Assembly: GCA_051660685.1 (NCBI GenBank)
Contig: JBOFQB010000047.1
Coordinates: 1 to 58,925 of the forward strand
Direction: 5' to 3'
From: JAVBSX01 sp051660685
GTDB taxonomy: Bacteria > Planctomycetota > Planctomycetia > Pirellulales > Thermoguttaceae
Length of the DNA stretch: 58,925 nucleotides
Below the pieces are notes generated by a model. That model was not told where the DNA came from and made no database searches. It saw only the letters and a program-made list of their open reading frames with translations. Made by a program: the position numbers and the translations under genes. The first letter of the stretch is position 1. The number at the start of each line of letters is the position of its first letter. Positions 23,724-32,202 of the stretch are shown in pieces.

Positions 23724-25580
23724 CTACTCTTGTCCGCCTCTTTCCCGGGTTATTATTTCAAATAATACCAGATCATGATTCTTCAAAAAGGCCTGTTCCC
23801 GTTTGACTTCCTTTGCCGCATCTCCAAATAAGTCGCGGATTTTCTGGTCAAAACCGGGCCGTGTCGCCAGAATAAACAAAGGACCTTTCAGCGAGTTTCG
23901 CCGCTTTTCATTCGGAATGTAAGAACGTTCGATTTGCTCTTCCTCCACGATGAAATAATGACGAACCTGTTCCTCCAGAGATAAACGGCCTCTTCCCTCT
24001 TCCAAATCTTCCAAATCTTCCAAATCCTCTAATTCCAGCTGAAAAATGGGATGATCGTAGTAAAAAATCCAACTCGGTTCCAACAGTCCCAGACTGACAA
24101 AGAAGGGGGGTGCTTGGTTTTCCGCCCGGTTCGGGAAAATCAAACGGTGTTGTTGAACCGCAAGAGAGTCAATCTGGACGACGCAGAATTGAAAGAGGAT
24201 CGCGACAAAACAGACGGCGAACCCGTTGTAGAAGAGGTCAAAACCGGGACGCCCTTTGAGGAGATAGGCAAAAATACCGATAAAACCGGCGACGAGGACA
24301 AAGAGGGGGAGCGTGTAAAGAAGGGGTAATTCGGGAAAGTATTTAGGCAACAAGAGGGAAAAAGCAACTGTCATGCCGATTCCAACGATTGGGAGGACAG
24401 AAAGGAGTATGCCGGTCCAGTATTTTCCCGCCCAATCGGTTGCATTGCGCCAATGAACCAGAAAGACGCTTCCCAGTATTGCAAGAGCAGGATAAGCGGG
24501 AAAAACGTAATGAATCAGTTTTGTGCTGACACCACTAAAAAAGAGGTAAAAGAGCAAAACCCAACAGACGGAGAAAATGTAGGCGTTCGTAGACGTTGTT
24601 TTTTTCCAAAGTCGACGAATCAGGTCTATGAGAAACGGCAGGAAGAAAATCGACCAGGGAAAAGTCCCAAAGAGCGAGGTGAGGGTGTAAAAGAACGGGA
24701 AACCTGAATGACCTCGTGTCGAAGAAACCGTTCGTTGAAAATGGTGTTCAATGACAAAGAGATTCAACCAGTCCCAATTGGTCAACCAACTGACGAGAAA
24801 GAACCAGGGACCGGCGAGACAGAGGGCGACTCCGATTGCGGTCAACGGTTTCATCATCCAAGCGATCAGGAAAAGGCGTCCCAACAGATGAAGGGGGTTC
24901 CAAGAGGGGGCGATTTGGAGACTTTTGACGAACAGGAAGAGTCCGAGGAGGGCGACGATGAGGATGAAGGGGGAAGGACCTTTTGCGAGGACCGAGAGCG
25001 TGAGGAAAGCGTACATCAGCAGAACGCAAAAGATGTTTTGCGGGAACCAGTCCGTCAATTGCTGTTGAAATTCAGGTTTTGGGTTGGTTCCTGAACAGGA
25101 AAATCCGCGAGTTGCATACACAAAGACCGTTAATGCGGCACATTGACAGAATAACATTGCTCCGTCGCATGTTGTCCCGCGTGTTTCAACGCAGAACAAC
25201 AGCATTGTCGCAAGAATGAATCCGGCTCTAAGACCAATCGAACGGTTCTGAAACAAGCGTCGCGCAAGATGATAAGTCAACAAGACTGTTCCGATCCCCC
25301 AAAGAACGGTTGGAAAACGAACGGCAAACTCGTTGATTCCAAAAAGTTTCATTGACAGAATCATCCCCCAGAAAATCAGAATCGGTTTATCACCCAATTC
25401 AGCATCATTGTAAACCGGGACAATCCAAGTTCCATTTTCACACATTTCCTTTGCAATGGTCGCAAAGTAACCTTCATCAAAATCCCAAAGAGGTGCTGTT
25501 CCTAAAAAAGGAAAATACAAGACACAACAGAGCGCAACAAGCAGCAGTTGATCGAGAAGAATCCGGGGTGTTTTTTGCAT
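23724..25580 (-). CDS. ArnT-like glycosyltransferase (GT39/GT83 superfamily)
   Basis: 618 residues. An N-terminal membrane domain of about 11-13 helices carries the catalytic acidic motif in the first periplasmic loop (APLWDFDEGYFATIAKEM, Asp-Glu), followed by a short soluble C-terminal part. ArnT-type enzymes transfer sugars from polyprenyl phosphate to lipid A or other envelope acceptors on the periplasmic side. A run of the triplet L-E-D repeated four times (about residues 530-545) comes from a 9-base tandem repeat at 24000-24030. The gene is monocistronic, ending against a repeat-rich spacer and starting 46 bases from the histidine kinase stop. Confidence 0.82.
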   Translation of the reverse strand: MQKTPRILLDQLLLVALCCVLYFPFLGTAPLWDFDEGYFATIAKEMCENGTWIVPVYNDAELGDKPILIFWGMILSMKLFGINEFAVRFPTVLWGIGTVLLTYHLARRLFQNRSIGLRAGFILATMLLFCVETRGTTCDGAMLFCQCAALTVFVYATRGFSCSGTNPKPEFQQQLTDWFPQNIFCVLLMYAFLTLSVLAKGPSPFILIVALLGLFLFVKSLQIAPSWNPLHLLGRLFLIAWMMKPLTAIGVALCLAGPWFFLVSWLTNWDWLNLFVIEHHFQRTVSSTRGHSGFPFFYTLTSLFGTFPWSIFFLPFLIDLIRRLWKKTTSTNAYIFSVCWVLLFYLFFSGVSTKLIHYVFPAYPALAILGSVFLVHWRNATDWAGKYWTGILLSVLPIVGIGMTVAFSLLLPKYFPELPLLYTLPLFVLVAGFIGIFAYLLKGRPGFDLFYNGFAVCFVAILFQFCVVQIDSLAVQQHRLIFPNRAENQAPPFFVSLGLLEPSWIFYYDHPIFQLELEDLEDLEDLEEGRGRLSLEEQVRHYFIVEEEQIERSYIPNEKRRNSLKGPLFILATRPGFDQKIRDLFGDAAKEVKREQAFLKNHDLVLFEIITRERGGQE

Positions 25581-25626
25581 GTTGTCCAGTTGATTGGCGG
25601 AATGATATAAAAGAATCGCAACGTCC

Positions 25627-28443
25627 TTATTGACGAATCAACCAATTCTCCAAAGCGCGACGTAATTTTTCCGGGTCAATCGGCTTCGTCAAATGATCGT
25701 TCATCCCAACCTCCATACTCTTCTTGTAATCCTGCTCCATTGCATTCGCTGTCATTGCAAGAATAGGTAACTTTTCAATCCCCGGTTTGTCCAGTTTGCG
25801 TATTTCCTGCGTTGCCGACAAACCGTCCATAACCGGCATCTGAACGTCCATTAACACCAAATCGAAGTCGTTGTTTTTGACCGCTTCAACGGCGTCGCTC
25901 CCGTTGTCCACAATGCTCAACACAATTCCAAATGAAGTCAGCATTTCTTGGGCAACCATTTGGTTGATTTTGTTGTCTTCTGCCAAAAGAACCCGAAAAC
26001 CGGTCAAATCCAAAGTCTCATGACTCGTTGTCGTTATGTCCGTCGGTTTTTCCGATTCCAATGCAGCAAGTACCGTTTCCTGAAAAGATTGACGGGAAAT
26101 TGGCTTGACCAGAAAACCGGCCAAACCCAAACCTTTTGTCTGACGTAAACATTCAGTACGATCATAGGCGGAAATCATTAAAATTTTCGGCACATCATGG
26201 ATGTCTTTACTCTCGCGTAAACGCCGAACCGTCTCAATACCGTCCATAATCGGCATTTTCCAGTCAAGAAGCAACAAATCATAGGGAACCCCTTGCTCGC
26301 TCGCCGCTTTCACTTTTTCCAAAACTTCCAGTCCTGAACGAGCTGTATCGACATAACGGGTGTAATACCCGGCAATTTCGCTCGCAATCTCCCGAGATGT
26401 CGGTTCATCGTCCGCAATGAGCATACGGATTTCGGACAAATCGCGGTTGCCAATTGGCATACTAACCAATTGGTGTTTGCAAAATCGTAAGGTAAAGAAA
26501 AACGTTGTTCCTTTTCCGGGCGTACTAATAACATCAATCGTTCCCCCCATAAGTTCGACAATGCTCTTGCAAATGACCAATCCCAGACCTGTTCCGCCGT
26601 ATTTTCGCGTCACAGAACCATCTGCTTGGGTAAAGGAGACAAACAAACGGTCAATCTGCTCTTCCGTCATACCAATTCCAGTATCCCGGACGGAAAACAT
26701 CAGCTCGATCATTTTCCGCTCTTGGGTCGCACCTATTTCCTCTGTTTGCCCCTCTCCTTGAGATTCCTCTTCATCGTCTTGTGCTTCGTTGTTCGTGTTC
26801 ACAACGCCAATAATCACTTCCCCTTTTTCCGTAAATTTGACCGCATTATTGACCAGATTCAACAGGACTTGTCGCAATCGGAGCGGATCACCAATCAATT
26901 CGTCATAAACAAGACCCGCATATTGTGTCGCTAAGGACAGTCCTTTTTCCTGCGCCCTTATCCCAACAAGGTCAATCACTTCCTGCAAAACTGTTGAAAG
27001 TGAAAAAGGAATCTGTTCTAGCTCCAGTTTTCCTGCCTCAATCTTCGAAAAATCAAGAATCGAATCAATAATCCCTAACAGATTTTTGGTCGCAGTCTGC
27101 GATTTTTCCAAATAATCCCGCTGTTTTTCCGTCAAATCCGTTTGTAAACAGAGATAGGTCATTCCCAGAATCGCGTTCATTGGCGTTCGGATTTCATGTG
27201 ACATGTTCGCCAAAAATTCCCCTTTCGCCCGATTCGAGGTCAACGCCGCTTCACGACGTGCTTCACTTTGAACAGTATCCGCTATACTCTGCTTTAAGGT
27301 CTTGACCATAACATTAAAGGTCTGGGCCAATTGACCGATTTCGTCATTCCCTTTAATCCCCTCAACGGTTATATCCAAATTTCCCGGGGTCAGTTTCTTG
27401 GCAAAAAGCGTTAACTGTTCAAGGGGACGTGTGATACTGCGTGAGGTAATGGAAATGGTGATCGTCAGAAAAAAGATGCCGGTTAGAAAAACAACGGCAT
27501 TAACAAAGAATTGACGATAAACCTGACGAAGAGCAACCTGTTCGGGCAAGCGAACCAAGAGCGACCAACCTGTTTCGTTCAACGGGGAAAAGACGAAAAA
27601 CGATTGCTCGTTCAGTCGGGAACTGTAAGCCCTATAATAACCCGATTGTCCTGAGAGCATCTTTTGCGTTGCTTCACTCATATTCTCCAACCCCCAATAC
27701 TCGAAAAGCGAGTCAATGTTCTCCGTCATTTCCCAAGACGCATTTTGCGAGGAAATGACCGTTCCTTGAGCACTGAAGAGGATGAATTCTCCTCCTTCGG
27801 AATTGATTCTCGAGAGAATATCCCGAATATCCTGCAACGACATGTCCATTGTCGCAACCCCTTTGACCGAATCCGAATCCGTCAAAAGAGGAACACTGTA
27901 AGTACACATAAGAACTTTGGCTCCCCCGACATCATAGTAAGGTTCAGACCAGGTTGGGGATTGGGTCTGAGAAGGAATTGCATACCAATCGGCGGACGAG
28001 TAATCTTCCTGCGCAAGGTCTTTGTACCGAAAAATGCCAACCATTTCCCCAACATCATTGGAATCGGTCTGACGATAAAGATAGGGGGCGTGACGACCGG
28101 GAAAATTCGGAAACTGTCCGGGTTCAAACGCAACGGTACTGCCTATAATATCGGGATATTCCTCAAGAATCCGTTGAATATAGGCTGTTACTTCATCTGT
28201 TTGAGTTGGATGAGAAACCGAGATATAATCGGCAAGACCTTCTGTCACACTTGCCGTGTTGGAAAAGACCATATCACATAAAGCGGCATGATGTGCCGTT
28301 TTTTCAATCAGAAAACGTTGTGTTTGTTCAATAACGATGCTGGATTCGAGACGAATTTGTACGAGGGCGACGACGATATAGACGATAAAGAGGGGGAGGA
28401 TGATTAGGAGAATCAGTTTATGACGGATTGATAAACTACGCAT
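25627..28443 (-). CDS. Hybrid sensor histidine kinase (dCache-HAMP-HisKA-HATPase-REC-REC)
   Basis: 938 residues from ATG 28443 (MRSLSIRHKLILL); a TTG eight codons upstream is weaker. TM1 is about 10-30. A periplasmic double-Cache domain carries ADWYAIPSQ...WSEPYYDVGGAKV and MCTYSVPL. TM2 (about 310-335) leads to HAMP, then the H-box NMSHEIRTPMNAILGMT with the phospho-His, and the ATPase N/G boxes (NLVNNAVKFTEKG, VRDTGIGM, GGTGLGL). Two receivers follow, each with its acidic pocket and phospho-Asp (LLLLDWKMPIMDG and LVLMDVQMPVMDG). There is no HPt domain and no cognate regulator nearby, so phosphorelay partners are encoded elsewhere. The Cache domain suggests a small organic ligand. Confidence 0.93.
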   Translation of the reverse strand: MRSLSIRHKLILLIILPLFIVYIVVALVQIRLESSIVIEQTQRFLIEKTAHHAALCDMVFSNTASVTEGLADYISVSHPTQTDEVTAYIQRILEEYPDIIGSTVAFEPGQFPNFPGRHAPYLYRQTDSNDVGEMVGIFRYKDLAQEDYSSADWYAIPSQTQSPTWSEPYYDVGGAKVLMCTYSVPLLTDSDSVKGVATMDMSLQDIRDILSRINSEGGEFILFSAQGTVISSQNASWEMTENIDSLFEYWGLENMSEATQKMLSGQSGYYRAYSSRLNEQSFFVFSPLNETGWSLLVRLPEQVALRQVYRQFFVNAVVFLTGIFFLTITISITSRSITRPLEQLTLFAKKLTPGNLDITVEGIKGNDEIGQLAQTFNVMVKTLKQSIADTVQSEARREAALTSNRAKGEFLANMSHEIRTPMNAILGMTYLCLQTDLTEKQRDYLEKSQTATKNLLGIIDSILDFSKIEAGKLELEQIPFSLSTVLQEVIDLVGIRAQEKGLSLATQYAGLVYDELIGDPLRLRQVLLNLVNNAVKFTEKGEVIIGVVNTNNEAQDDEEESQGEGQTEEIGATQERKMIELMFSVRDTGIGMTEEQIDRLFVSFTQADGSVTRKYGGTGLGLVICKSIVELMGGTIDVISTPGKGTTFFFTLRFCKHQLVSMPIGNRDLSEIRMLIADDEPTSREIASEIAGYYTRYVDTARSGLEVLEKVKAASEQGVPYDLLLLDWKMPIMDGIETVRRLRESKDIHDVPKILMISAYDRTECLRQTKGLGLAGFLVKPISRQSFQETVLAALESEKPTDITTTSHETLDLTGFRVLLAEDNKINQMVAQEMLTSFGIVLSIVDNGSDAVEAVKNNDFDLVLMDVQMPVMDGLSATQEIRKLDKPGIEKLPILAMTANAMEQDYKKSMEVGMNDHLTKPIDPEKLRRALENWLIRQ

Positions 28444-28830
28444 AAATGGAAAAGGGTTATGCCGCAAACGGTATTGTCAGTCGACAGTATAATTCTGTAC
28501 TCCAGAATGACGAGCGATCCTTGCAGATGAATCTGGGCGGGAAATCCAACAGGAAAAATACATATTCAGGCCCCCTTTGCCCATTTTGCATCGACACCAC
28601 AATAACAACCTCGAAAAACAACCTCACAATCGGGTCGCCCGACCATTCTAACCTATTTTTTGCAGAATACAAGTTCAGGTTTTTGTCGACACAAGCTCAG
28701 GAATTCTGGTCGTTGTATTGGGGAATGACCCTTTTGACTCTGCAATCCGCCTGTTCTGTCAATCGGCTCTCTTGCAGAAAAACAATCCTGCTTATAAAAT
28801 TGGTGTTTAACCGTTTTATTGGTGCTGTGC
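28444..28830. other. Divergent spacer between the histidine kinase and dhaL
   Basis: Part of a 462-base spacer. No open frame with coding character, tRNA-like fold or strong hairpin was seen. It should contain the kinase promoter on the minus strand; no clear hexamers were found there. Confidence 0.4.
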
Positions 28831-28860
28831 TTGACCGTTTTTTGAGTCTTGCCGTATTGT
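28831..28860 (+). promoter_or_regulatory. Candidate sigma-70-type promoter for dhaL
   Basis: TTGACC at 28831-28836 and TATTGT at 28855-28860 are separated by 18 bases, about 45 bases before the ATG at 28906. AGAGGA lies shortly before the start codon as a ribosome binding site. Confidence 0.45.
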
Positions 28861-28905
28861 GTAGAAAGGTCGTGAAGAAAGATTGTACAGAAAGAGGATA
28901 CGAAC

Positions 28906-29532
28906 ATGTCAACGGGATTAACACGAGAGAAAATGAGCCGAATGATTTCGGCTGCTGTTAAGGAACTGGAGAATCATCGGGATGATTTGAACCAACTCGA
29001 TGCGGCGATTGGGGACGGAGATCACGGAACGTCGATTCTCCGGGCAATGAAAGCGGCACAAAAAGCGTCGGAAAAAGAAGGTCCCTTCAAAGACGTTTTG
29101 TTCGATATAGGTTGGGCGGTTGAAGGAGAAGATTGCGGCTCAACCAGCTCTCTTTGCGGGTCGTTCTTTCAAGGAATGAGTGAAGCAGTCACGTCCGAAG
29201 AAATGAACACCGATCAAGTCATTGATCTGTTTGTTGCAGGACTTGCTGCTTTGCAGAAAGCGACAAAAGCGCAAAAGGGGGATAAAACGCTTATGGATGC
29301 TTATATTCCGGCAATTGAGAAGATGCAATCGCTCAAAGGAAGTGGAGTCTCGGTTCAGGAATTGCTCCTTGCAGCTGCACAAGCAGCGCAAATTGGGGCG
29401 GAATCGACAAAGGACTTGGTTGCCCGATTTGGTCGCGCGAGGAATTTAGGAGAACGGACAAGAGGGCATTATGATGCAGGAGCGAGCAGTACCGCCCTGA
29501 TTTTGGACGCTTACGCTAAAAATGTGGAGTAA
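28906..29532 (+). CDS. dhaL: DhaL-type dihydroxyacetone kinase subunit (ADP/ATP-binding)
   Basis: 208 residues, the normal size for DhaL. The nucleotide and Mg-binding motif IGDGDHGTSI is present, as are GDKTLMDAYIPA and GERTRGHYDAGASSTA near the C-terminus. DhaL holds the nucleotide and phosphorylates dihydroxyacetone bound on DhaK. The glycine-rich loop usually written GGxSGPLYG is here CGSTSSLCGSFF, with two cysteines replacing common residues. No DhaK or DhaM gene is adjacent, so the partner is elsewhere or the protein has another small-molecule kinase role. The PQQ-propeller gene follows after only nine bases. Confidence 0.87.
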   Translation: MSTGLTREKMSRMISAAVKELENHRDDLNQLDAAIGDGDHGTSILRAMKAAQKASEKEGPFKDVLFDIGWAVEGEDCGSTSSLCGSFFQGMSEAVTSEEMNTDQVIDLFVAGLAALQKATKAQKGDKTLMDAYIPAIEKMQSLKGSGVSVQELLLAAAQAAQIGAESTKDLVARFGRARNLGERTRGHYDAGASSTALILDAYAKNVE

Positions 29533-29541
29533 CGTGGAATC

Positions 29542-31182
29542 ATGCGGAATAACGACCCTTTGTACAACGTCGCTGATCTTAAGAAAGACAATCCGCAACG
29601 GTTCCTATTTCGTTTATGCGTTTGGGGAACAGTTCTCTTTTTGCTGTTTCCCCTCTCTGTTCTTGCGGCGGAACAAGGTCGCTCTTCAACGAGCAAGTAT
29701 CCCGAGTCGTTTGAACCGGGTCGGCGTGATCCGCGTTCTGGACAATTTCTCGCAACCGGAAAAAATGTTCGTTGGGCTGTTCCAATCGGGTTTCCAACCT
29801 ATGCAACCCCGGTTGTTGCAAATGGAAAAGTGCTTATTGGAACGCTCAACAATGAACCGTATGTTCCTGAACGAGGTGGAAGTCGGAATGTCTTGCTCTG
29901 TTTCGACGAAAAAACCGGGGAATTTCTTTGGGAACTTGCTCTTCCAAAGAATGATGGAATACCTTATTTCGATTCCTATTGTGTAGGCATTTCGTCAACA
30001 CCGACCGTTATTGGAGATGAGGTTTTTCTGACAACAGGTCGAGGTGAGGTACTCTGTCTCGACCTGTGTGGTCTTACAAACGGAAATACCGGGCCTTATC
30101 AAGAGGAATCTTTGTTATACGCAGCTGAACCGGGACAATCCGTTGGGATGACGGAAAAGGATGCGGACATTATCTGGCGTTATGATATGTTCAGGGAACT
30201 GAATGCGAAACCACATGATACGAACAATTGCCAAATCATTCACGATCAGGGACTTCTTTATGTCAATACGGGAAATGCGCCGAATTACACTCATCAAATT
30301 GTTGAGCATCCTGATGCTCCCGCTATGATTGTTTTGGATGCCAAAACAGGTTGTTTACTTGCACGAGATGCGTTTGGAATTGGGAATAACATTTCACATG
30401 GACAATGGTGTTCGCCGACGCTTGCGAATGTCAACGGAGTGAATTACATCTTTTATGGAGGGGGAAATGGTGTTCTCTACGCTTTTGAAACATTCAACCG
30501 AGATGATTTGTTGTTCCGTGTAAAGGAAAACAACGGCGAGCCGGTTGTGATTCCAACGAATTGGACCTTTCATGGTGACCCAAGAGCGCAACCTCATTCC
30601 GGGGAAGTGGTTCCGCCGTTTGAAACCAAAATGGGAAGTGCGTCGTACACCTGCTTACCCCCTCCTGCTTATGAGAAAGAACGAATTTTCATGCTGTTTG
30701 GTTTTGACGGTTGGAATGGGGCCAAACCGCTCAAGACTTGGCTTGCCTGTCTTGATGCTCGATATGATCGACACGAAACAATAGGGGATAGAGGAGGAGA
30801 AACGGTTGATCGAACAGAAACGGCGTTGATATGGGGGACAGGGAACATTGAGGGGGGAGCAATCACGCCAATCACGATTTCGAACGGATTGTTGTATTTT
30901 GCGGATCGTAAAGGGAATTTTTACTGTTATGAGACAGAATCGGGGCAATTGGTTTGGACATTGCCGCTTAAAGGGGACATTTGGGCCAAACCGCTTCTCG
31001 TAGACGGAAAAATTTATATCGGGACAGATCGACGTCTTTTCTATGTTCTTCAAGCGGGGAGAACACCGAAAATTTTGGGAGAAATGCAAATGCCAGATCG
31101 GATTTTTGCCCCTTGTGCCGCATCAGAAATGGGAATTTACATTGCTGGAGAAGGTTTTCTTTATGCAATTGACATTGAATAG
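29542..31182 (+). CDS. Secreted PQQ-like beta-propeller protein
   Basis: 546 residues. A positively charged N-terminus leads to a signal or anchor helix (about 25-43, WGTVLFLLFPLSVLAA). The rest is made of PQQ/quinoprotein-like blades with repeated strand patterns such as VVANGKVLIGTLN, CFDEKTGEFLWELALP, CYETESGQLVWTLPL and LLVDGKIYIGTDR. Planctomycetes have many such proteins, often as outer-membrane or periplasmic scaffolds; there is no evidence of a catalytic dehydrogenase site. It is probably in one operon with dhaL, nine bases upstream. pdxJ follows after 113 bases. Confidence 0.82.
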   Translation: MRNNDPLYNVADLKKDNPQRFLFRLCVWGTVLFLLFPLSVLAAEQGRSSTSKYPESFEPGRRDPRSGQFLATGKNVRWAVPIGFPTYATPVVANGKVLIGTLNNEPYVPERGGSRNVLLCFDEKTGEFLWELALPKNDGIPYFDSYCVGISSTPTVIGDEVFLTTGRGEVLCLDLCGLTNGNTGPYQEESLLYAAEPGQSVGMTEKDADIIWRYDMFRELNAKPHDTNNCQIIHDQGLLYVNTGNAPNYTHQIVEHPDAPAMIVLDAKTGCLLARDAFGIGNNISHGQWCSPTLANVNGVNYIFYGGGNGVLYAFETFNRDDLLFRVKENNGEPVVIPTNWTFHGDPRAQPHSGEVVPPFETKMGSASYTCLPPPAYEKERIFMLFGFDGWNGAKPLKTWLACLDARYDRHETIGDRGGETVDRTETALIWGTGNIEGGAITPITISNGLLYFADRKGNFYCYETESGQLVWTLPLKGDIWAKPLLVDGKIYIGTDRRLFYVLQAGRTPKILGEMQMPDRIFAPCAASEMGIYIAGEGFLYAIDIE

Positions 31183-31280
31183 TGTATCTCGATTTATTCG
31201 TGTATTACGGAAGATCAACACGCAAACACCTTGACCTATGTAATGTTTGTGTGGAATTTTTTGAAATGCCAAATCATAGT

Positions 31281-31284
31281 GGAG
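31281..31284 (+). promoter_or_regulatory. Ribosome binding site supporting the pdxJ start
   Basis: GGAG 11 bases before ATG 31296. The in-frame ATG at 31266 lies upstream of it, and the family N-terminus (MIELGVNIDHIATVRQ) begins at 31296. Confidence 0.6.
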
Positions 31285-31295
31285 TAACCAACGAA

Positions 31296-32021
31296 ATGAT
31301 TGAATTAGGAGTCAACATTGACCACATTGCAACCGTTCGGCAAGTACGTCGGGCAAACGAGCCGGACCCGGTTTGGGGAGCCGCAATTGCCGAATTGGGG
31401 GGCGCAGACGGAATCACCGTTCATTTGCGAGAAGATCGACGACATATTCAAGATCGTGATGTCCGCCTGTTGAAAGAAACTGTTCGCGCCAAACTCAACC
31501 TAGAAATGTCCTGTGTTCGAGAAATCGTACAATTTGCTTGTCAAATCAAGCCCGACCAAGCGACATTGGTTCCTGAACGGCGTGAAGAAATTACAACCGA
31601 GGGGGGACTCGATTTGACAACCGATCCCAAGCGGATTGCGGAGATTACGTCCCAACTACATGAACAAGGGGTTTGCGTCAGTCTGTTCCTTGACCCTGAT
31701 TTGCGACAGATTGAAACGGCGATCAAGACCGGTTGTGACGCAATTGAATTGCATACAGGAGCCTATTCCAATGCAACGACGGAATCAGAACGGCAAAGAG
31801 AGCTGGTTCGGTTGACGCGGGCAGGAGAGGAAATCAACGCAATCGGTTTGCGACTTCATGCCGGACACGGTTTGACATATCACAATGTTCTGCCGATTGC
31901 CCGAATTCCCCAAATGCTCGAACTAAACATAGGACACAGCATCATTGCCCGATCCCTTATGGTCGGTCTCCAACAAGCAGTTGCTGAAATGAAACGCCTG
32001 TTAAATGAAGTACCCCGTTAA
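31296..32021 (+). CDS. pdxJ: Pyridoxine 5'-phosphate synthase
   Basis: 241 residues from ATG 31296, matching the usual 240 or so. PdxJ condenses 3-amino-2-oxopropyl phosphate with 1-deoxy-D-xylulose 5-phosphate in the DXP-dependent vitamin B6 pathway. Signatures are GVNIDHIATVRQVRR, ADGITVHLREDRRHI, LVPERREEITTEGGL, CVSLFLDPD, CDAIELHTGAY, and the C-terminal GLRLHAGHGL and ELNIGHSIIARS. The frame is open further upstream (31182), but that part is not family sequence. The stop codon lies inside the start of a palindromic spacer repeat. Confidence 0.95.
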   Translation: MIELGVNIDHIATVRQVRRANEPDPVWGAAIAELGGADGITVHLREDRRHIQDRDVRLLKETVRAKLNLEMSCVREIVQFACQIKPDQATLVPERREEITTEGGLDLTTDPKRIAEITSQLHEQGVCVSLFLDPDLRQIETAIKTGCDAIELHTGAYSNATTESERQRELVRLTRAGEEINAIGLRLHAGHGLTYHNVLPIARIPQMLELNIGHSIIARSLMVGLQQAVAEMKRLLNEVPR

Positions 32022-32202
32022 CCGTGATACAACGTATCGCGCTTTGAGAAGGTAGAAGATAGGAGATAGGAGGAAAGAAGAGGGAGACGGGAAGATAACA
32101 GCGTCTCGCGAGTTAACTGGTTCCCCCTTTTTTTTGTGACAACTCCTATTCTGTTGGATTCCCTTCTACCTTCTCACTTCTACCTTCTACCTCCTCCAAA
32201 AA
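32015..32202. repeat. Repeat-filled convergent spacer between pdxJ and cysS
   Basis: The palindrome CGTGATACAACGTATCGCG (32015-32042 with flanks) overlaps the pdxJ stop and matches the units at 18190 and 23684. A purine-rich tract follows (32048-32095, AGATAGGAGATAGGAGG), then GTCTCGCGAGTTAAC, and at 32162-32195 a CTTCTACCTTCTACC-type pyrimidine tract. In the cysS sense the last is GGAGGTAGAAGGTAGAAG starting six bases after the stop. Confidence 0.75.

Noticed and set aside
24708..25094. A 128-codon plus-strand open frame, E/G/D rich, inside the ArnT-like gene.
   Set aside because: It is the complement of hydrophobic transmembrane codons, a common cause of spurious charged open frames.
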